A stretch of DNA of 64,000 nucleotides from Phycisphaerales bacterium (GCA_029260495.1 JAJDDD010000016.1:124001-188000); one strand, 5' to 3'; shown: positions 46,921 through 55,819, counted from the stretch's first letter. Notes: generated from the sequence alone by a model not told the origin. Translations and numbers: made by a program.

Positions 46921-49900
46921 ATGAGCGCGCAGTCAGGGATGCGGGTCATGCACGCGAGTTGGTCCCGGGGCGCCCTTTGGGTGTGGGGGGAGGATGCGTC
47001 GGGGTATGACGCTGCGCCAGCTGCCACGTCGGGGGATGAAGGTGGAGGGCTAGAAACAGGTGATGCAGCGGGGCATCCGTTTGCGATGGGGTGCGATGAT
47101 CTTGAAAAAATTGTTCGTGAGTTGCGTCTTGGGGAATTGATTGCGGGGGATGGGGAGCTGAGTTTGGCGCTGCCATCGACGCCGGCTGGCCCGACGCCGA
47201 GTCCGCATTTGGCGCATGCGCTGGGGCATTCTTGGCACGATGTCGATAGGGCGGGTGATTCGGAGTTGCGCGCGTGGAGCGCGCCGGCGATTGAGTTTGA
47301 CGCTGAGGCGGCGCCCTTTGTTCTTGACGCCTTGGAAGAGCGGCTGGGCGACAGCCTGTCAGCAGATGATGAGAACGGCGCTGGCGGATCGCAGGCAGCC
47401 GTCGGTGTGTCGATTCAGTTCTTTGCGGCGGCGGGTCGGTTTGCGCGATCGTTGATTGCAGGACAGCGAGTCATGCCCATGCTTGTGCAGCGCAGTGAAG
47501 GGCCGCTGGAGGGCGCTTGGCATGCGTGGCTGAGCGATGAGCGGACGTCGGAGCGGTTGGGAGTTTTGCTCAGCGCCATGCCGGGCGCTGCCCGCGCGGT
47601 GAACGACGATCACGGGCATCAGCCGTGGGCGATTCTGGAGGATTTTCTTCAGCGAGTGACGGATGCGTTGTGCCGACGGGCATTGATTGATGATGAGATG
47701 GTTAATGCGATCGAGGGGCGCGATGCGGGCGACGATTCACATGTGGCGTGGCTGACGGGGCTTCTGGGTGGTGGGCGCGAGGCGCTGGCGCCGGCTCCTG
47801 ATCGGGCGCGGATGCAGCAGCGTGTGCGACAATGGGTCGGCCGACTAGATGAGCGCGGGGCGGATGTGGAGTGGCGCTTGCGACTCTGGCTTGAAGAGCC
47901 GCTCATTCTGCCGGATGACAAAAGCGATGGTGTCGGCGCGGCGTGGGAACTGCGGTTTCAGCTTGAATCAGTTGAAGATGAAGAGACGGTAATCGATGCG
48001 GCGGAGGTGTGGTCGCTTCCCTCGGATGCAGCGACGGTGGATGGACGGCGGCTTTCTTCGCCGGGTGAGTTGTTGTTGGCGGAGCTTGGGCGGGCGTCTC
48101 GCTTGTTTGCGCCGCTCGAACGCGCACTCGATGAATCTGAGCCGACGGCGCTTTCACTGACAACGGCGCAGGCGCATCAGTTCTTGAGCGAGGTTCGGCC
48201 GCTCCTCATGGAGCAGGGAGTCGGTGTGCGAATTCCTGCGTGGTGGGGATCGCAGGAGGCGCGGGTAGGCTTGCGACTTGAGATAGAGTCGGAAGAGACG
48301 GCGCCGGACGGATCCAGCGGTTCATCCGAGGCATCGGAGGGATCATTCGGGCTCAGCGCGTTGGTGGATTACCGATGGCGAATTGCAGTTGGAGAAATAT
48401 CGCTGACGTTGGCGGAGTTTGAGGAACTGGCAGCGTCGAAGCATCCGCTCCTGCGATTGAAAGGGCGTTGGGTTGAAGTTCGACAGGAGGACCTGGCGGC
48501 GGCTTCTCGGTTTGTGCGCGAGACACCGGGCGGGAAGATGCATCTGAGTGAAGCGCTGCGGATTGCCTACGGAGCAGCTGAAGACAGCGCGGCGGCGCCG
48601 ATCGTCGGGCTGAGCGCTACGGGGTGGGTCTCAAAGATTCTTGGCGGCGATGGCGAAGAGCACAAGTTTGAGATGATTGGGCAACCGGATGACTTTGTTG
48701 GCTCATTGCGGCCTTATCAGGTCAAGGGGCTGTCATGGATGGCGTTCCTGGATCGGCTTGGGCTTGGGTTGTGTCTGGCAGATGACATGGGGCTTGGGAA
48801 GACGATTCAGCTTTTGGCGCTGATGCTGCACGAGCGCGAACGGGCGAAGGAAGGGGTGGCGCTGGGTCCGACGCTTCTGGTCGCGCCGACGTCTGTGGTG
48901 AGCAACTGGCGTCGTGAGTCGGCTCGTTTTGCGCCTTCACTCAAAGTGGTTGTGCATCACGGGATTGAGCGGCTGGCGGGCGATGCAATGGTGAAGCAGG
49001 CCGAAGAGAGCGATCTCGTTGTGACGACCTACGCGATTGTCCATCGTGACCGGGACGATATGTCGCGCGTCAGTTGGCGGCGTGTTGTGCTGGATGAGGC
49101 GCAGAACATCAAGAACCCTGCGGCGAAGCAGACGAAGTCACTGCGCGCGCTGACGGCGACTCGGCGCGTGGCGCTGACGGGCACGCCGGTTGAGAATCGG
49201 CTCAGCGAGTTGTGGTCGATCATGGACTTCTGCAATCCGGGACACTTGGGCAAGCTTGGTGAGTTCAAGAGGCGATTTGCGGCGCCGATTGAGCGTCGGC
49301 ATGACAAGCAAAAAGGCAAGCAGCTTCGCGCGTTGGTGCGTCCTTTTGTGTTGCGCCGGCTCAAGAGCGACCCTGCAATTGCTGCGGATCTTCCAGAGAA
49401 GATTGAAACGAAGGAGCTGTGCCCGCTGACGCCGGAGCAGGCGTCGATGTATGAAGAGACCGTGCGCAGCATGTTGGAAGACGTGGATCGGGTTGATGGA
49501 ATGCAGCGTCGTGGTGTGGTGCTGGCGACGCTGATTCGGCTGAAACAGATTTGCAATCATCCGGACAATGTAGCGCGCGATAGTGGGAAGCTGGGAGATG
49601 AGCCGGCGATCGCGTCGCGGTCGGGGAAGTGTCAGCGTTTGCTTGAAATGCTTGAAGAGGTGACCGCTGCGGGCGGGCAAGCGCTTGTGTTTACGCAGTT
49701 TCGGCGGATGGGGAGGTTGCTTTCGTCGATGATTATGCATGACCTGGACACGGAGGCGCTGTTCCTTCATGGAGGGACGCCCGCGAAGAGTCGAGAGCAA
49801 CTTGTGGATCGGTTTCAGCGCGGAGACGGCTCTTCGCCGATTTTTATCCTTTCGCTGAAGGCTGGCGGACTCGGCATGAACCTCACCGCGGCGAATCATG

Positions 49901-50175
49901 TGTTTCACTTTGATCGATGGTGGAACCCGGCGGTTGAGAATCAGGCGACAGACCGGGCTCATCGGATCGGGCAAACGCGGACGGTGCATGTGCATAAGTT
50001 CATGGTGCTGGGGACGCTTGAAGAGCGCATTGATCAGATGATCGAACAGAAAATGGAACTTGCGGATTCGATCATTTCGAGCGGTGAGCGTTGGCTTACT
50101 GAGCTTTCAACGGATCAACTGCGCGATATGTTGACGTTGCGAACTGATTCAGTTCTGGAAGAGGAGCGCGTATGA
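46921..50175 (+). CDS. SNF2-family helicase/ATPase
   Basis: 1084 residues. The first about 590 are a variable region ending in a SNF2-associated domain (bacterial SNF2 N-terminal type). The motor follows: L-A-D-D-M-G-L-G-K-T-I-Q (Walker A, about 619-630), L-V-A-P-T-S-V-V-S-N-W, L-D-E-A-Q-N-I-K-N (DEAQ box, about 725), L-T-G-T-P-V-E-N, and the second RecA lobe with F-T-Q-F, F-L-H-G-G-T and T-D-R-A-H-R-I-G-Q. SNF2 motors translocate on double-stranded DNA to remodel protein-DNA complexes. It overlaps the SWIM-finger gene by 4 bases. GGGAGGG directly precedes the ATG; ATG 46939 is an alternative. Confidence 0.93.
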   Translation: MSAQSGMRVMHASWSRGALWVWGEDASGYDAAPAATSGDEGGGLETGDAAGHPFAMGCDDLEKIVRELRLGELIAGDGELSLALPSTPAGPTPSPHLAHALGHSWHDVDRAGDSELRAWSAPAIEFDAEAAPFVLDALEERLGDSLSADDENGAGGSQAAVGVSIQFFAAAGRFARSLIAGQRVMPMLVQRSEGPLEGAWHAWLSDERTSERLGVLLSAMPGAARAVNDDHGHQPWAILEDFLQRVTDALCRRALIDDEMVNAIEGRDAGDDSHVAWLTGLLGGGREALAPAPDRARMQQRVRQWVGRLDERGADVEWRLRLWLEEPLILPDDKSDGVGAAWELRFQLESVEDEETVIDAAEVWSLPSDAATVDGRRLSSPGELLLAELGRASRLFAPLERALDESEPTALSLTTAQAHQFLSEVRPLLMEQGVGVRIPAWWGSQEARVGLRLEIESEETAPDGSSGSSEASEGSFGLSALVDYRWRIAVGEISLTLAEFEELAASKHPLLRLKGRWVEVRQEDLAAASRFVRETPGGKMHLSEALRIAYGAAEDSAAAPIVGLSATGWVSKILGGDGEEHKFEMIGQPDDFVGSLRPYQVKGLSWMAFLDRLGLGLCLADDMGLGKTIQLLALMLHERERAKEGVALGPTLLVAPTSVVSNWRRESARFAPSLKVVVHHGIERLAGDAMVKQAEESDLVVTTYAIVHRDRDDMSRVSWRRVVLDEAQNIKNPAAKQTKSLRALTATRRVALTGTPVENRLSELWSIMDFCNPGHLGKLGEFKRRFAAPIERRHDKQKGKQLRALVRPFVLRRLKSDPAIAADLPEKIETKELCPLTPEQASMYEETVRSMLEDVDRVDGMQRRGVVLATLIRLKQICNHPDNVARDSGKLGDEPAIASRSGKCQRLLEMLEEVTAAGGQALVFTQFRRMGRLLSSMIMHDLDTEALFLHGGTPAKSREQLVDRFQRGDGSSPIFILSLKAGGLGMNLTAANHVFHFDRWWNPAVENQATDRAHRIGQTRTVHVHKFMVLGTLEERIDQMIEQKMELADSIISSGERWLTELSTDQLRDMLTLRTDSVLEEERV

Positions 50176-51143
50176 ATCGGGGGCGTCATAGCAGTTTTAC
50201 GACAAGATTCCCGCAGCGGGACACGGAAAAACCACGAACGGTGCGCGGGGGCGTGAAGCTGCGCGGGAAGGACGCACCGAAAATTGAGGGTTGGGTTGGG
50301 CAGCGATGGCTGCGATTATTTGAGAACGCAGCTGCGGCCGAGGCGTTGCTCGGCGGTCTTGACTACTCAAAGCGCGGGCAGACGCGGTCAATCGTATTTG
50401 AGCCGGGCATGATGCTGGCGAAGGTGCAGGGGCGGGCGCCGCGCGCGTATGAAGTTGTCATAAAGATTCCCACGTTTTCACACGAGGTGTGGGAGCAGGG
50501 GATGGCGGCGATGACAGAGCAGGCGATTTATGCAGCCAAACTCTTGGCCGGGGAGATGCCGCGAAATATTGAGGATCTATTTGCGCCGTTGGGAGTGCGG
50601 CTTTTTCCAGCTGAAGCTGACGATGTGGAAGTATCGTGTTCCTGTAAGGAGGATGGGCCCTGGTGCAAGCATGTGTGCTGCTTGGGATATCTGGCAGGTG
50701 AAATACTTGATGCAGAGCCGTTTGAGATTTTCTCATTGCGCGGGATGGCGATTGGGGATGTTTCCGAGCGACTCCGACAGCGTCGCGCGGTGGCGGCGTC
50801 GGCGGGTGGGGCGGCGCCTGCATATACCCAGCGTCCCTTGCCGGATGAAGCCCTGAACGCTCCGGCGCTGGAGTTGTGCCTGGACGAGTTTTGGTCGGCT
50901 GGGAAGGGGCTTGACGAGCTTGAAACCTTGATCGAGCCCCCGGTGGTGTCACATCCGCTCTTGCGAAGGCTGGGGCCCTCGCCCTTTGAGAATGCGAAGT
51001 TTCCCTTGGTGGGGCTGCTGGCGACGTGCTATGACACCATGAGCAAGTGGGTGATCGAGCGGTCAGCCGGGGAAGGGGCGGATTCAGACGAGGGGGATGT
51101 AGAGGCTGAGGATTTTGATGGCGAAGGGGCGCCTCGTCTGTGA
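50172..51143 (+). CDS. SWIM zinc-finger protein, partner of the SNF2 helicase
   Basis: 323 residues. The SWIM motif C-x-C-x(n)-C-x-H is seen as C156-S-C158 ... C165-K-H167. SWIM fingers are DNA or protein binding modules. The early part (G-W-V-G-Q-R-W-L, A-R-G-Q-style turns, V-F-E-P-G) matches SWIM proteins that are usually encoded next to SNF2 helicases, as in the Bacillus subtilis ywqA-ywqB pair. The gene overlaps the helicase by ATGA. The acidic C-terminus (E-G-A-D-S-D-E-G-D) is poorly ordered. The pair probably acts in DNA repair or remodelling, which is inference. Confidence 0.88.
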   Translation: MNRGRHSSFTTRFPQRDTEKPRTVRGGVKLRGKDAPKIEGWVGQRWLRLFENAAAAEALLGGLDYSKRGQTRSIVFEPGMMLAKVQGRAPRAYEVVIKIPTFSHEVWEQGMAAMTEQAIYAAKLLAGEMPRNIEDLFAPLGVRLFPAEADDVEVSCSCKEDGPWCKHVCCLGYLAGEILDAEPFEIFSLRGMAIGDVSERLRQRRAVAASAGGAAPAYTQRPLPDEALNAPALELCLDEFWSAGKGLDELETLIEPPVVSHPLLRRLGPSPFENAKFPLVGLLATCYDTMSKWVIERSAGEGADSDEGDVEAEDFDGEGAPRL

Positions 51144-51156
51144 CAGAGGCGGCGGA

Positions 51157-51185
51157 TTGAAGGCGCCGGCGAGTCGGCGTACACT
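51157..51185 (+). promoter_or_regulatory. Sigma-70-type promoter before the candidate structured RNA
   Basis: TTGAAG (51157-51162), exactly 17 bases, then TACACT (51180-51185). The predicted start is near 51192, a few bases before the outer stem of the candidate RNA. No protein gene begins within 350 bases downstream. Confidence 0.6.
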
Positions 51186-51191
51186 TTGGGC

Positions 51192-51285
51192 CTTGCTCTC
51201 CCAATGGTGGAGCCGGCCGTGACGTGTAAGGCGCGGCCACGGGTTCTTCTGTCGCGGCAGATGGAGGATCCTGCTCCGGGAGAGG
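51192..51285 (+). ncRNA. Candidate structured small RNA
   Basis: The 301-base gap between the SWIM gene and tRNA-Gln holds no supported gene. Within it, CTCTCCC (51196-51202) pairs perfectly with GGGAGAG (51278-51284), and GGAGC (51209-51213) pairs with GCTCC (51273-51277), leaving a 6-base bulge on the 5' side only. Inside, GGCCGTG (215-221) pairs with CGCGGCC (232-238) around a 10-base loop, and a small CTG/CAG hairpin follows. A good promoter lies just upstream. The sequence does not show SRP, tmRNA, RNase P or 6S signatures. The 3' end is unknown; no U-tract is seen, so it might run into tRNA-Gln. Confidence 0.4.
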
Positions 51286-51444
51286 GCGCCGCGGACTCGC
51301 CTCAGACGAGCTTCCCGATGTGGAGGTTGGTCAGATCCAGCGTTTGCCGCGTGTGTGGTTGAACGTTGGTCCAGAGCCGTTGTGAAGTGGCTCGCTATTC
51401 ATCGGAGGCGATGTACTCAGATTTATTCGCGCAAAACGCCCGAA

Positions 51445-51517
51445 TGGCCCGTGGTGCAATCGGTAGCACGTCTGGTTTTGATCCAGAAGGTTCTAGGTTC
51501 GAGTCCTAGCGGGCCAG
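51445..51517 (+). tRNA. tRNA-Gln (anticodon TTG)
   Basis: 73 nt. Acceptor TGGCCCG / CGGGCCA, discriminator G. Anticodon stem TCTGG/CCAGA with loop TTTTGAT, anticodon TTG. T-arm TAGGTTCGAGTCCTA. CCA is not encoded. The glmU-like gene starts 67 bases later on the same strand. Confidence 0.95.
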
Positions 51518-51584
51518 CTTTTTGTTTGGCTTGGGCAGCTGAAGAGTGGAGCGCGGGAGTTTCTGAGCAATCGAAGTGATTGGG

Positions 51585-52352
51585 ATGTCAAAGCCATTAG
51601 CCGCCATCATTCTTGCTGCGGGCAAGGGCACGCGGATGAAGAGCGATCTGCCGAAGGTTGCGCATGAGGTCGCTGGTGCGCCGATGGTGCGCTGGGTGGT
51701 CGCTGCGTGTCGGCAGGCGGGGTGCGAGCAAATCTCGCTGGTGGTTGGTCATCGGCAGGAGATCGTGCGGGAGATTTTTTCTGACGATGCGGATGACATC
51801 ATTTTCATCGAGCAGACTGAGCAACTCGGGACGGGGCATGCGGTCATGTGCGCCAAGAGCGCACTGGCGGATTATGTCGGAGATGTCCTGGTGCTGTGCG
51901 GCGATGGTCCATTGATTCGCGGCGCCACGATTGGGCGCCTTGTCGAGCGACATCAGAGATCGGAAGCGATTTGTACTATGGCGACCGCGACGGTCGAGAA
52001 CGCAGCCGGGTACGGGCGTGTTCTGCGCGATCAGGCAGGCGTTTTTGTCGGCATTGTCGAAGAGAAAAACGCGACACCCGAGCAGCGGGAGATTCGTGAG
52101 ATCAATCCGAGTTATTACTGCTTTGAACGGGAGGCGCTCTTTGGCGCGCTTGAGCGTGTCGGGAAGGATGCGATTTCAGGCGAATACTATGTCACAGAGG
52201 CGCCGACGATTTTGCTTCAGGATGGCGCCGGCGTAGATGTTGTAGACATTGTGCCTGAGGATGAAGTGCATTCGATCAACACAGTCGAGCAGCTCGAGCA
52301 AGTCGCACAGATTCTTCTCGCGCGTGCGAATCAACATGAGGTGGGCGCCTGA
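51585..52352 (+). CDS. UDP-GlcNAc pyrophosphorylase-type nucleotidyltransferase (GlmU N-terminal domain only)
   Basis: 255 residues from the ATG at 51585; an upstream GTG at 51576 is possible. The signature L-A-A-G-K-G-T-R-M-K-S-D-L-P-K-V, followed by Q-L-G-T-G-H-A-V, L-C-G-D-G-P-L and G-Y-G-R-V, is that of the GlmU uridyltransferase domain, which makes UDP-GlcNAc from UTP and GlcNAc-1-phosphate. The C-terminal left-handed beta-helix acetyltransferase of bifunctional GlmU is absent. The acetyltransferase step must come from elsewhere. The gene overlaps prs by one base (TGATG). Confidence 0.88.
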   Translation: MSKPLAAIILAAGKGTRMKSDLPKVAHEVAGAPMVRWVVAACRQAGCEQISLVVGHRQEIVREIFSDDADDIIFIEQTEQLGTGHAVMCAKSALADYVGDVLVLCGDGPLIRGATIGRLVERHQRSEAICTMATATVENAAGYGRVLRDQAGVFVGIVEEKNATPEQREIREINPSYYCFEREALFGALERVGKDAISGEYYVTEAPTILLQDGAGVDVVDIVPEDEVHSINTVEQLEQVAQILLARANQHEVGA

Positions 52353-53335
52353 TGGCTGCGAGCGACGCTGACACATTGAAGATTTTCACCGGACAGGGCA
52401 GTCGGGAGTTGGCGCAGCGGGTTTGCGACCATCTTGAGTTGCCTCTCGGGCATGGGGATACCGAAGTGTTCCCGGACGGCGAGCTATTGGTGAAGGTGGA
52501 ACAGGACGTGCGCGGACGCGATTGCTACATCATGCTTTCGACGTCGAAGCCGGTGAATGACAATCTGATGGAGTTGTTGATTTACTGTGATTGCTTGCGG
52601 CGGGCGTCGGCGGCGCGGGTGGCGGTAGTGATTCCGTACTTCGGCTACGGGAGGCAGGATCGGAAAGACGTCGGGCGGACGCCGATCACCGCGAAACTGG
52701 TCGCGAACCTGATCACCGAGGCGGGGGCGGATCGGGTGCTCGCCCTGGACCTGCACGCGGCGCAGATTCAGGGGTTCTTTGATATTCCGGTGGACCATCT
52801 TTCTGCGGCGCCGGTCTTTTATCAGTATTTCAGCGAGCGGCGCGAAGAGCTTGGCGATCTGGTGGTGGCGAGTCCGGATGTCGGGAATGTGAAGGTCGCG
52901 AATATGTACGCTGACCTTCTGGGCGGCGAGCTAGCGATTGTCGAGAAGCGACGACTTTCGGGAAGTCAGGTGGACACCGTGAATCTTGTCGGCGATGTGC
53001 GCAACCGCACAGTGCTGATGATGGATGACATGATCTCGACTGGCGGGACAGTGTGTTCTGCGGCGGAGCTGGTGATGGATCGGGGAGCGAAGGAAGTGAT
53101 CGTCGGCGCGACGCACGCTGTGTTGGTTGGGCCAGCGATTGAACGGCTGGCTGCAAGCCCGATTCGAAAGATCGTATTTACAAACACGATTCCCCTGGGC
53201 GATCGACTGACGCCAATTCAGGATCGCGTTGTGGAGCTATGTGTTGGCAAGCTGCTCGGCGATGCGATTCACCGGATTCATCACAACCTCTCCGTGAGCG
53301 AGTTGTTCGCTTTCGCGAAGCAGACAAAGAGATAA
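52352..53335 (+). CDS. prs: Ribose-phosphate pyrophosphokinase
   Basis: Makes PRPP from ribose 5-phosphate and ATP for nucleotide, His and Trp synthesis. 327 residues. Signatures: G-D-T-E-V-F-P-D-G-E, Y-F-G-Y-G-R-Q-D-R-K, D-L-H-A-A-Q-I-Q-G-F-F, S-P-D-V-G-N-V-K, V-E-K-R-R, and the PRPP loop D-D-M-I-S-T-G-G-T. The neighbouring genes (UDP-sugar synthesis, then L25 and pth) reproduce the common bacterial order glmU-prs-rplY-pth. Confidence 0.96.
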   Translation: MAASDADTLKIFTGQGSRELAQRVCDHLELPLGHGDTEVFPDGELLVKVEQDVRGRDCYIMLSTSKPVNDNLMELLIYCDCLRRASAARVAVVIPYFGYGRQDRKDVGRTPITAKLVANLITEAGADRVLALDLHAAQIQGFFDIPVDHLSAAPVFYQYFSERREELGDLVVASPDVGNVKVANMYADLLGGELAIVEKRRLSGSQVDTVNLVGDVRNRTVLMMDDMISTGGTVCSAAELVMDRGAKEVIVGATHAVLVGPAIERLAASPIRKIVFTNTIPLGDRLTPIQDRVVELCVGKLLGDAIHRIHHNLSVSELFAFAKQTKR

Positions 53336-53390
53336 TTCCAAAAGAGAATCTAAGAAATAGTTCAACGAAGCACCTGGAGGCATGATTGAG

Positions 53391-54056
53391 ATGGCGACTG
53401 AGACACATGTTTTACGAAGCACGAAACGCGACCGACTTGGAACGCGATATGCACGTCGAGTGCGCGAGGCCGGGGGCCTTCCGGGCGTGGTGTACGGGCA
53501 CGGGCAAGCGCCGGTGCATGTAGCGATCGAAGCCAAGGATGCATTGCTGCATATCAACGCGGGCGAGAAGGTGTTCTCGCTGAAGATGGACAGCGACGCT
53601 GACGAAACGGTGCTGCTCAAGGATGTGCAGTTTGATTACCTGGGCACGAATATCATCCATGTTGATCTGGCGCGAGTTGACCTGAACGAGATGGTTGAGG
53701 TGCAGGCGCATGTGCGGCTTGTGGGCGAGTCGGACGCCATGAAGGAGGCGGGCGCTATTTTGCTGCACCCGACCAACTCAATCGAGATTCGATGCCGCGT
53801 GACGGACATTCCCGAGCATATTGAACTTGACATCTCTGAGCTTGAGATCGGGCACTCTCTTCATGCGAGCGATTTGAAACTTCCGAGTGGATTTGAGCTT
53901 GCCTCAGATCCCGATGACGTGCTTGCGAACATTGTGATCAAGCAGGAGGTCGAGGAGCCGGCCGAGGGCGCCGAGGTCGTTGGTGAAGGCGAAGGGCCCG
54001 AGGTCATTACCGAGAAGAAGGATGAGTCTGATTCTGAGGGTGAGAAGAAGGAGTGA
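53391..54056 (+). CDS. rplY: 50S ribosomal protein L25 (CTC/TL5 type)
   Basis: 221 residues from the ATG at 53391; GGAGG lies 10 bases upstream, and the ATG at 53382 is too close to it. The N-terminal 5S rRNA-binding domain has R-L-G-T-R-Y-A-R-R-V-R-E-A-G-G-L-P-G-V-V-Y-G-H, and the second, CTC-type domain has H-V-D-L-A-R-V-D-L-N-E and I-E-I-R-C-R-V-T-D-I-P. The last about 40 residues are strongly acidic. The stop overlaps the pth start (GTGA). Confidence 0.94.
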   Translation: MATETHVLRSTKRDRLGTRYARRVREAGGLPGVVYGHGQAPVHVAIEAKDALLHINAGEKVFSLKMDSDADETVLLKDVQFDYLGTNIIHVDLARVDLNEMVEVQAHVRLVGESDAMKEAGAILLHPTNSIEIRCRVTDIPEHIELDISELEIGHSLHASDLKLPSGFELASDPDDVLANIVIKQEVEEPAEGAEVVGEGEGPEVITEKKDESDSEGEKKE

Positions 54057-54766
54057 AGTTGATCGTCGGTCTGGGCAATCCTGGTCTGGAGTATGTGCGC
54101 ACGCGACACAACGCGGGTTTTCTCGCGGTGGATTGTCTGGCGCGTCGACATGCGGCGGGAGCCGTCCCGCGAGGGCGGTTCCACGCGCTGACGGTGGATG
54201 TGACGATCGGCAGCGAAAAATGCATGTTGGTGAAGCCCACAACGTACATGAACCGATCCGGGCAGGCTGTCGCCGAAGCGTTGCGGTTTTATAAGCTGGA
54301 CCCGGTTGATGATCTGCTGGTGTTGGTTGACGACGTGGCGCTTCCGGTTGGGAGCGTGCGTATTCGGAAGCAGGGCTCAGCGGGTGGGCACAACGGGCTC
54401 ATTGATATCGAGCGGCTGCTTGGAACAGATGAGTACGCGCGGTGCCGGATCGGGATAGATGGGCCAGGACGGATTCCTCAGAAGGATTACGTGCTCGGAC
54501 GGTTTACGGATGAGCAGCAGGAAGCAGTGGAAGCTGCAGTTGAGAAGTCTGCGGATGCTGCTGAGGTGTGGGTGAATCAGGGCGTGACAACCGCGATGAA
54601 TACGTTCAATGTTCGGCCGCCGAAACCCAAGCAGGAGCGGAAGCCGACTGAGACGGCAAACCCTGCGACGATCAAGATTGAAGAAAACGACAGTAAAATG
54701 GAAGACAATGATCGCAGCGTCTGCGAGAAGGACGCTGAGCTAAGAAAAGGTGATGAATCGCTATGA
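54053..54766 (+). CDS. pth: Peptidyl-tRNA hydrolase with C-terminal extension
   Basis: Recycles peptidyl-tRNA released by stalled ribosomes. 237 residues from a GTG start overlapping rplY. Catalytic and binding motifs: G-L-G-N-P-G-L-E-Y, the active-site His in T-R-H-N-A-G-F, K-P-T-T-Y-M-N-R-S-G, D-D-V-A-L-P-V-G, and G-S-A-G-G-H-N-G-L. The enzyme core ends near residue 190; about 47 more residues, rich in Lys, Glu and Asp, have no family counterpart that I know. The stop overlaps rpsF (ATGA). Confidence 0.94.
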   Translation: MKLIVGLGNPGLEYVRTRHNAGFLAVDCLARRHAAGAVPRGRFHALTVDVTIGSEKCMLVKPTTYMNRSGQAVAEALRFYKLDPVDDLLVLVDDVALPVGSVRIRKQGSAGGHNGLIDIERLLGTDEYARCRIGIDGPGRIPQKDYVLGRFTDEQQEAVEAAVEKSADAAEVWVNQGVTTAMNTFNVRPPKPKQERKPTETANPATIKIEENDSKMEDNDRSVCEKDAELRKGDESL

Positions 54767-55185
54767 GTGAAGTACGAGAAAACGTGTATGAAGCGCTGTT
54801 TTTGTTCCCGCAATCCGCCACCAGCGACATGCAGGGTGTGATTGATCACATTGGCGAAATTTTTCGTCGAGCAGAGGCCGAGACATTGGCGCTCAAGAAG
54901 TGGGACGAGCGTCGGATGGCGTATGAGATCAAGAAACACAAGCGCGGGCTCTATATTCTGGGGTATATCAAGTGCGACCGGTCGAAGCTGGTGAGCATTG
55001 AGCGTGACTGCAATCTTTCAGAGCGAATTCTGCGCACGATGGTGACGCGGGCTGATCATCTCACGCTCGAGGAAATTCAGGCTCTGGACGAGCGGCAGTC
55101 TCTTCAGGATGAAGCGAATCTCAAGGCGAGCGAAAAAAAGGAAGAAGCCAGCCCGGCTGAGCCTGTCGCCGCCAGCGCTGAGTGA
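54763..55185 (+). CDS. rpsF: 30S ribosomal protein S6
   Basis: 140 residues. Family pattern: N-V-Y-E-A-L-F-L-F-P near the start, W-D-E-R-R-M-A-Y-E-I-K-K-H-K-R-G-L-Y, and L-S-E-R-I-L-R-T-M-V-T-R. A low-complexity tail (K-K-E-E-A-S-P-A-E) follows the domain. Overlaps pth by 4 bases and is followed by ssb after 74 bases. Confidence 0.95.
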   Translation: MSEVRENVYEALFLFPQSATSDMQGVIDHIGEIFRRAEAETLALKKWDERRMAYEIKKHKRGLYILGYIKCDRSKLVSIERDCNLSERILRTMVTRADHLTLEEIQALDERQSLQDEANLKASEKKEEASPAEPVAASAE

Positions 55186-55259
55186 TTTTGAGGCGTTCAG
55201 TAGGGCGAAGATCGCCTTGTGATGTTTGAAACGGTATTTCTCTCCGCTGAAAAGGGTGA

Positions 55260-55706
55260 ATGATGGCAGGCAGCTACAACAAAGTGCTCTTGATGGGCAA
55301 TCTGACTCGTGATGTGGAAATGCGGCCAGCAGGCAGTTCGACGGTGGCGAACATTGGGCTGGCGGTGAACCGGAAGTTTCGCACCAACGACGGACAGGAT
55401 CGGGAGGAGGTTCTCTTTGTCGATTGTGAAGCCTGGGGACGAACCGCGGAGACGATGAGCAAATACCTCTGCAAGGGGCGACCGGTGTTCATTGAAGGGC
55501 GACTCAAGCTCGACACCTGGCAGGACAAGACATCGGGCGAGAACCGGTCGAAGCTGCGCGTCGTGGTTGAGAACTTCCAGTTTGTCGACAGTCGCAGTGA
55601 TGGCGGCGGCGGAGACTCCGGTGGGGGAGCAACGCGATCTGCGGCGGTAAGCTCTGGTGGGGGCCAGAGTTATGAGCCGATCAGTGAAGATGACATACCG
55701 TTTTGA
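55260..55706 (+). CDS. ssb: Single-stranded DNA-binding protein
   Basis: 148 residues. One OB-fold (about 1-110): Y-N-K-V-L-L-M-G-N-L-T-R-D-V-E, V-N-R-K-F, F-V-D-C-E-A-W-G, Y-L-C-K-G-R-P-V-F-I-E-G-R-L. A Gly/Ser-rich linker leads to the acidic C-terminal tip E-D-D-I-P-F, which recruits replication and repair partners. A second ATG lies one codon later. Confidence 0.96.
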   Translation: MMAGSYNKVLLMGNLTRDVEMRPAGSSTVANIGLAVNRKFRTNDGQDREEVLFVDCEAWGRTAETMSKYLCKGRPVFIEGRLKLDTWQDKTSGENRSKLRVVVENFQFVDSRSDGGGGDSGGGATRSAAVSSGGGQSYEPISEDDIPF

Positions 55707-55819
55707 ACGTGATTGAATACAAATGTTTCTGTGATGTAAGAAGTAGATACCCCCGTTGGGGCGCGGTGGCGCTCCTGAACTTTCGCGATGAAGCGAGATA
55801 AGAAAGGACAGCGGACATT

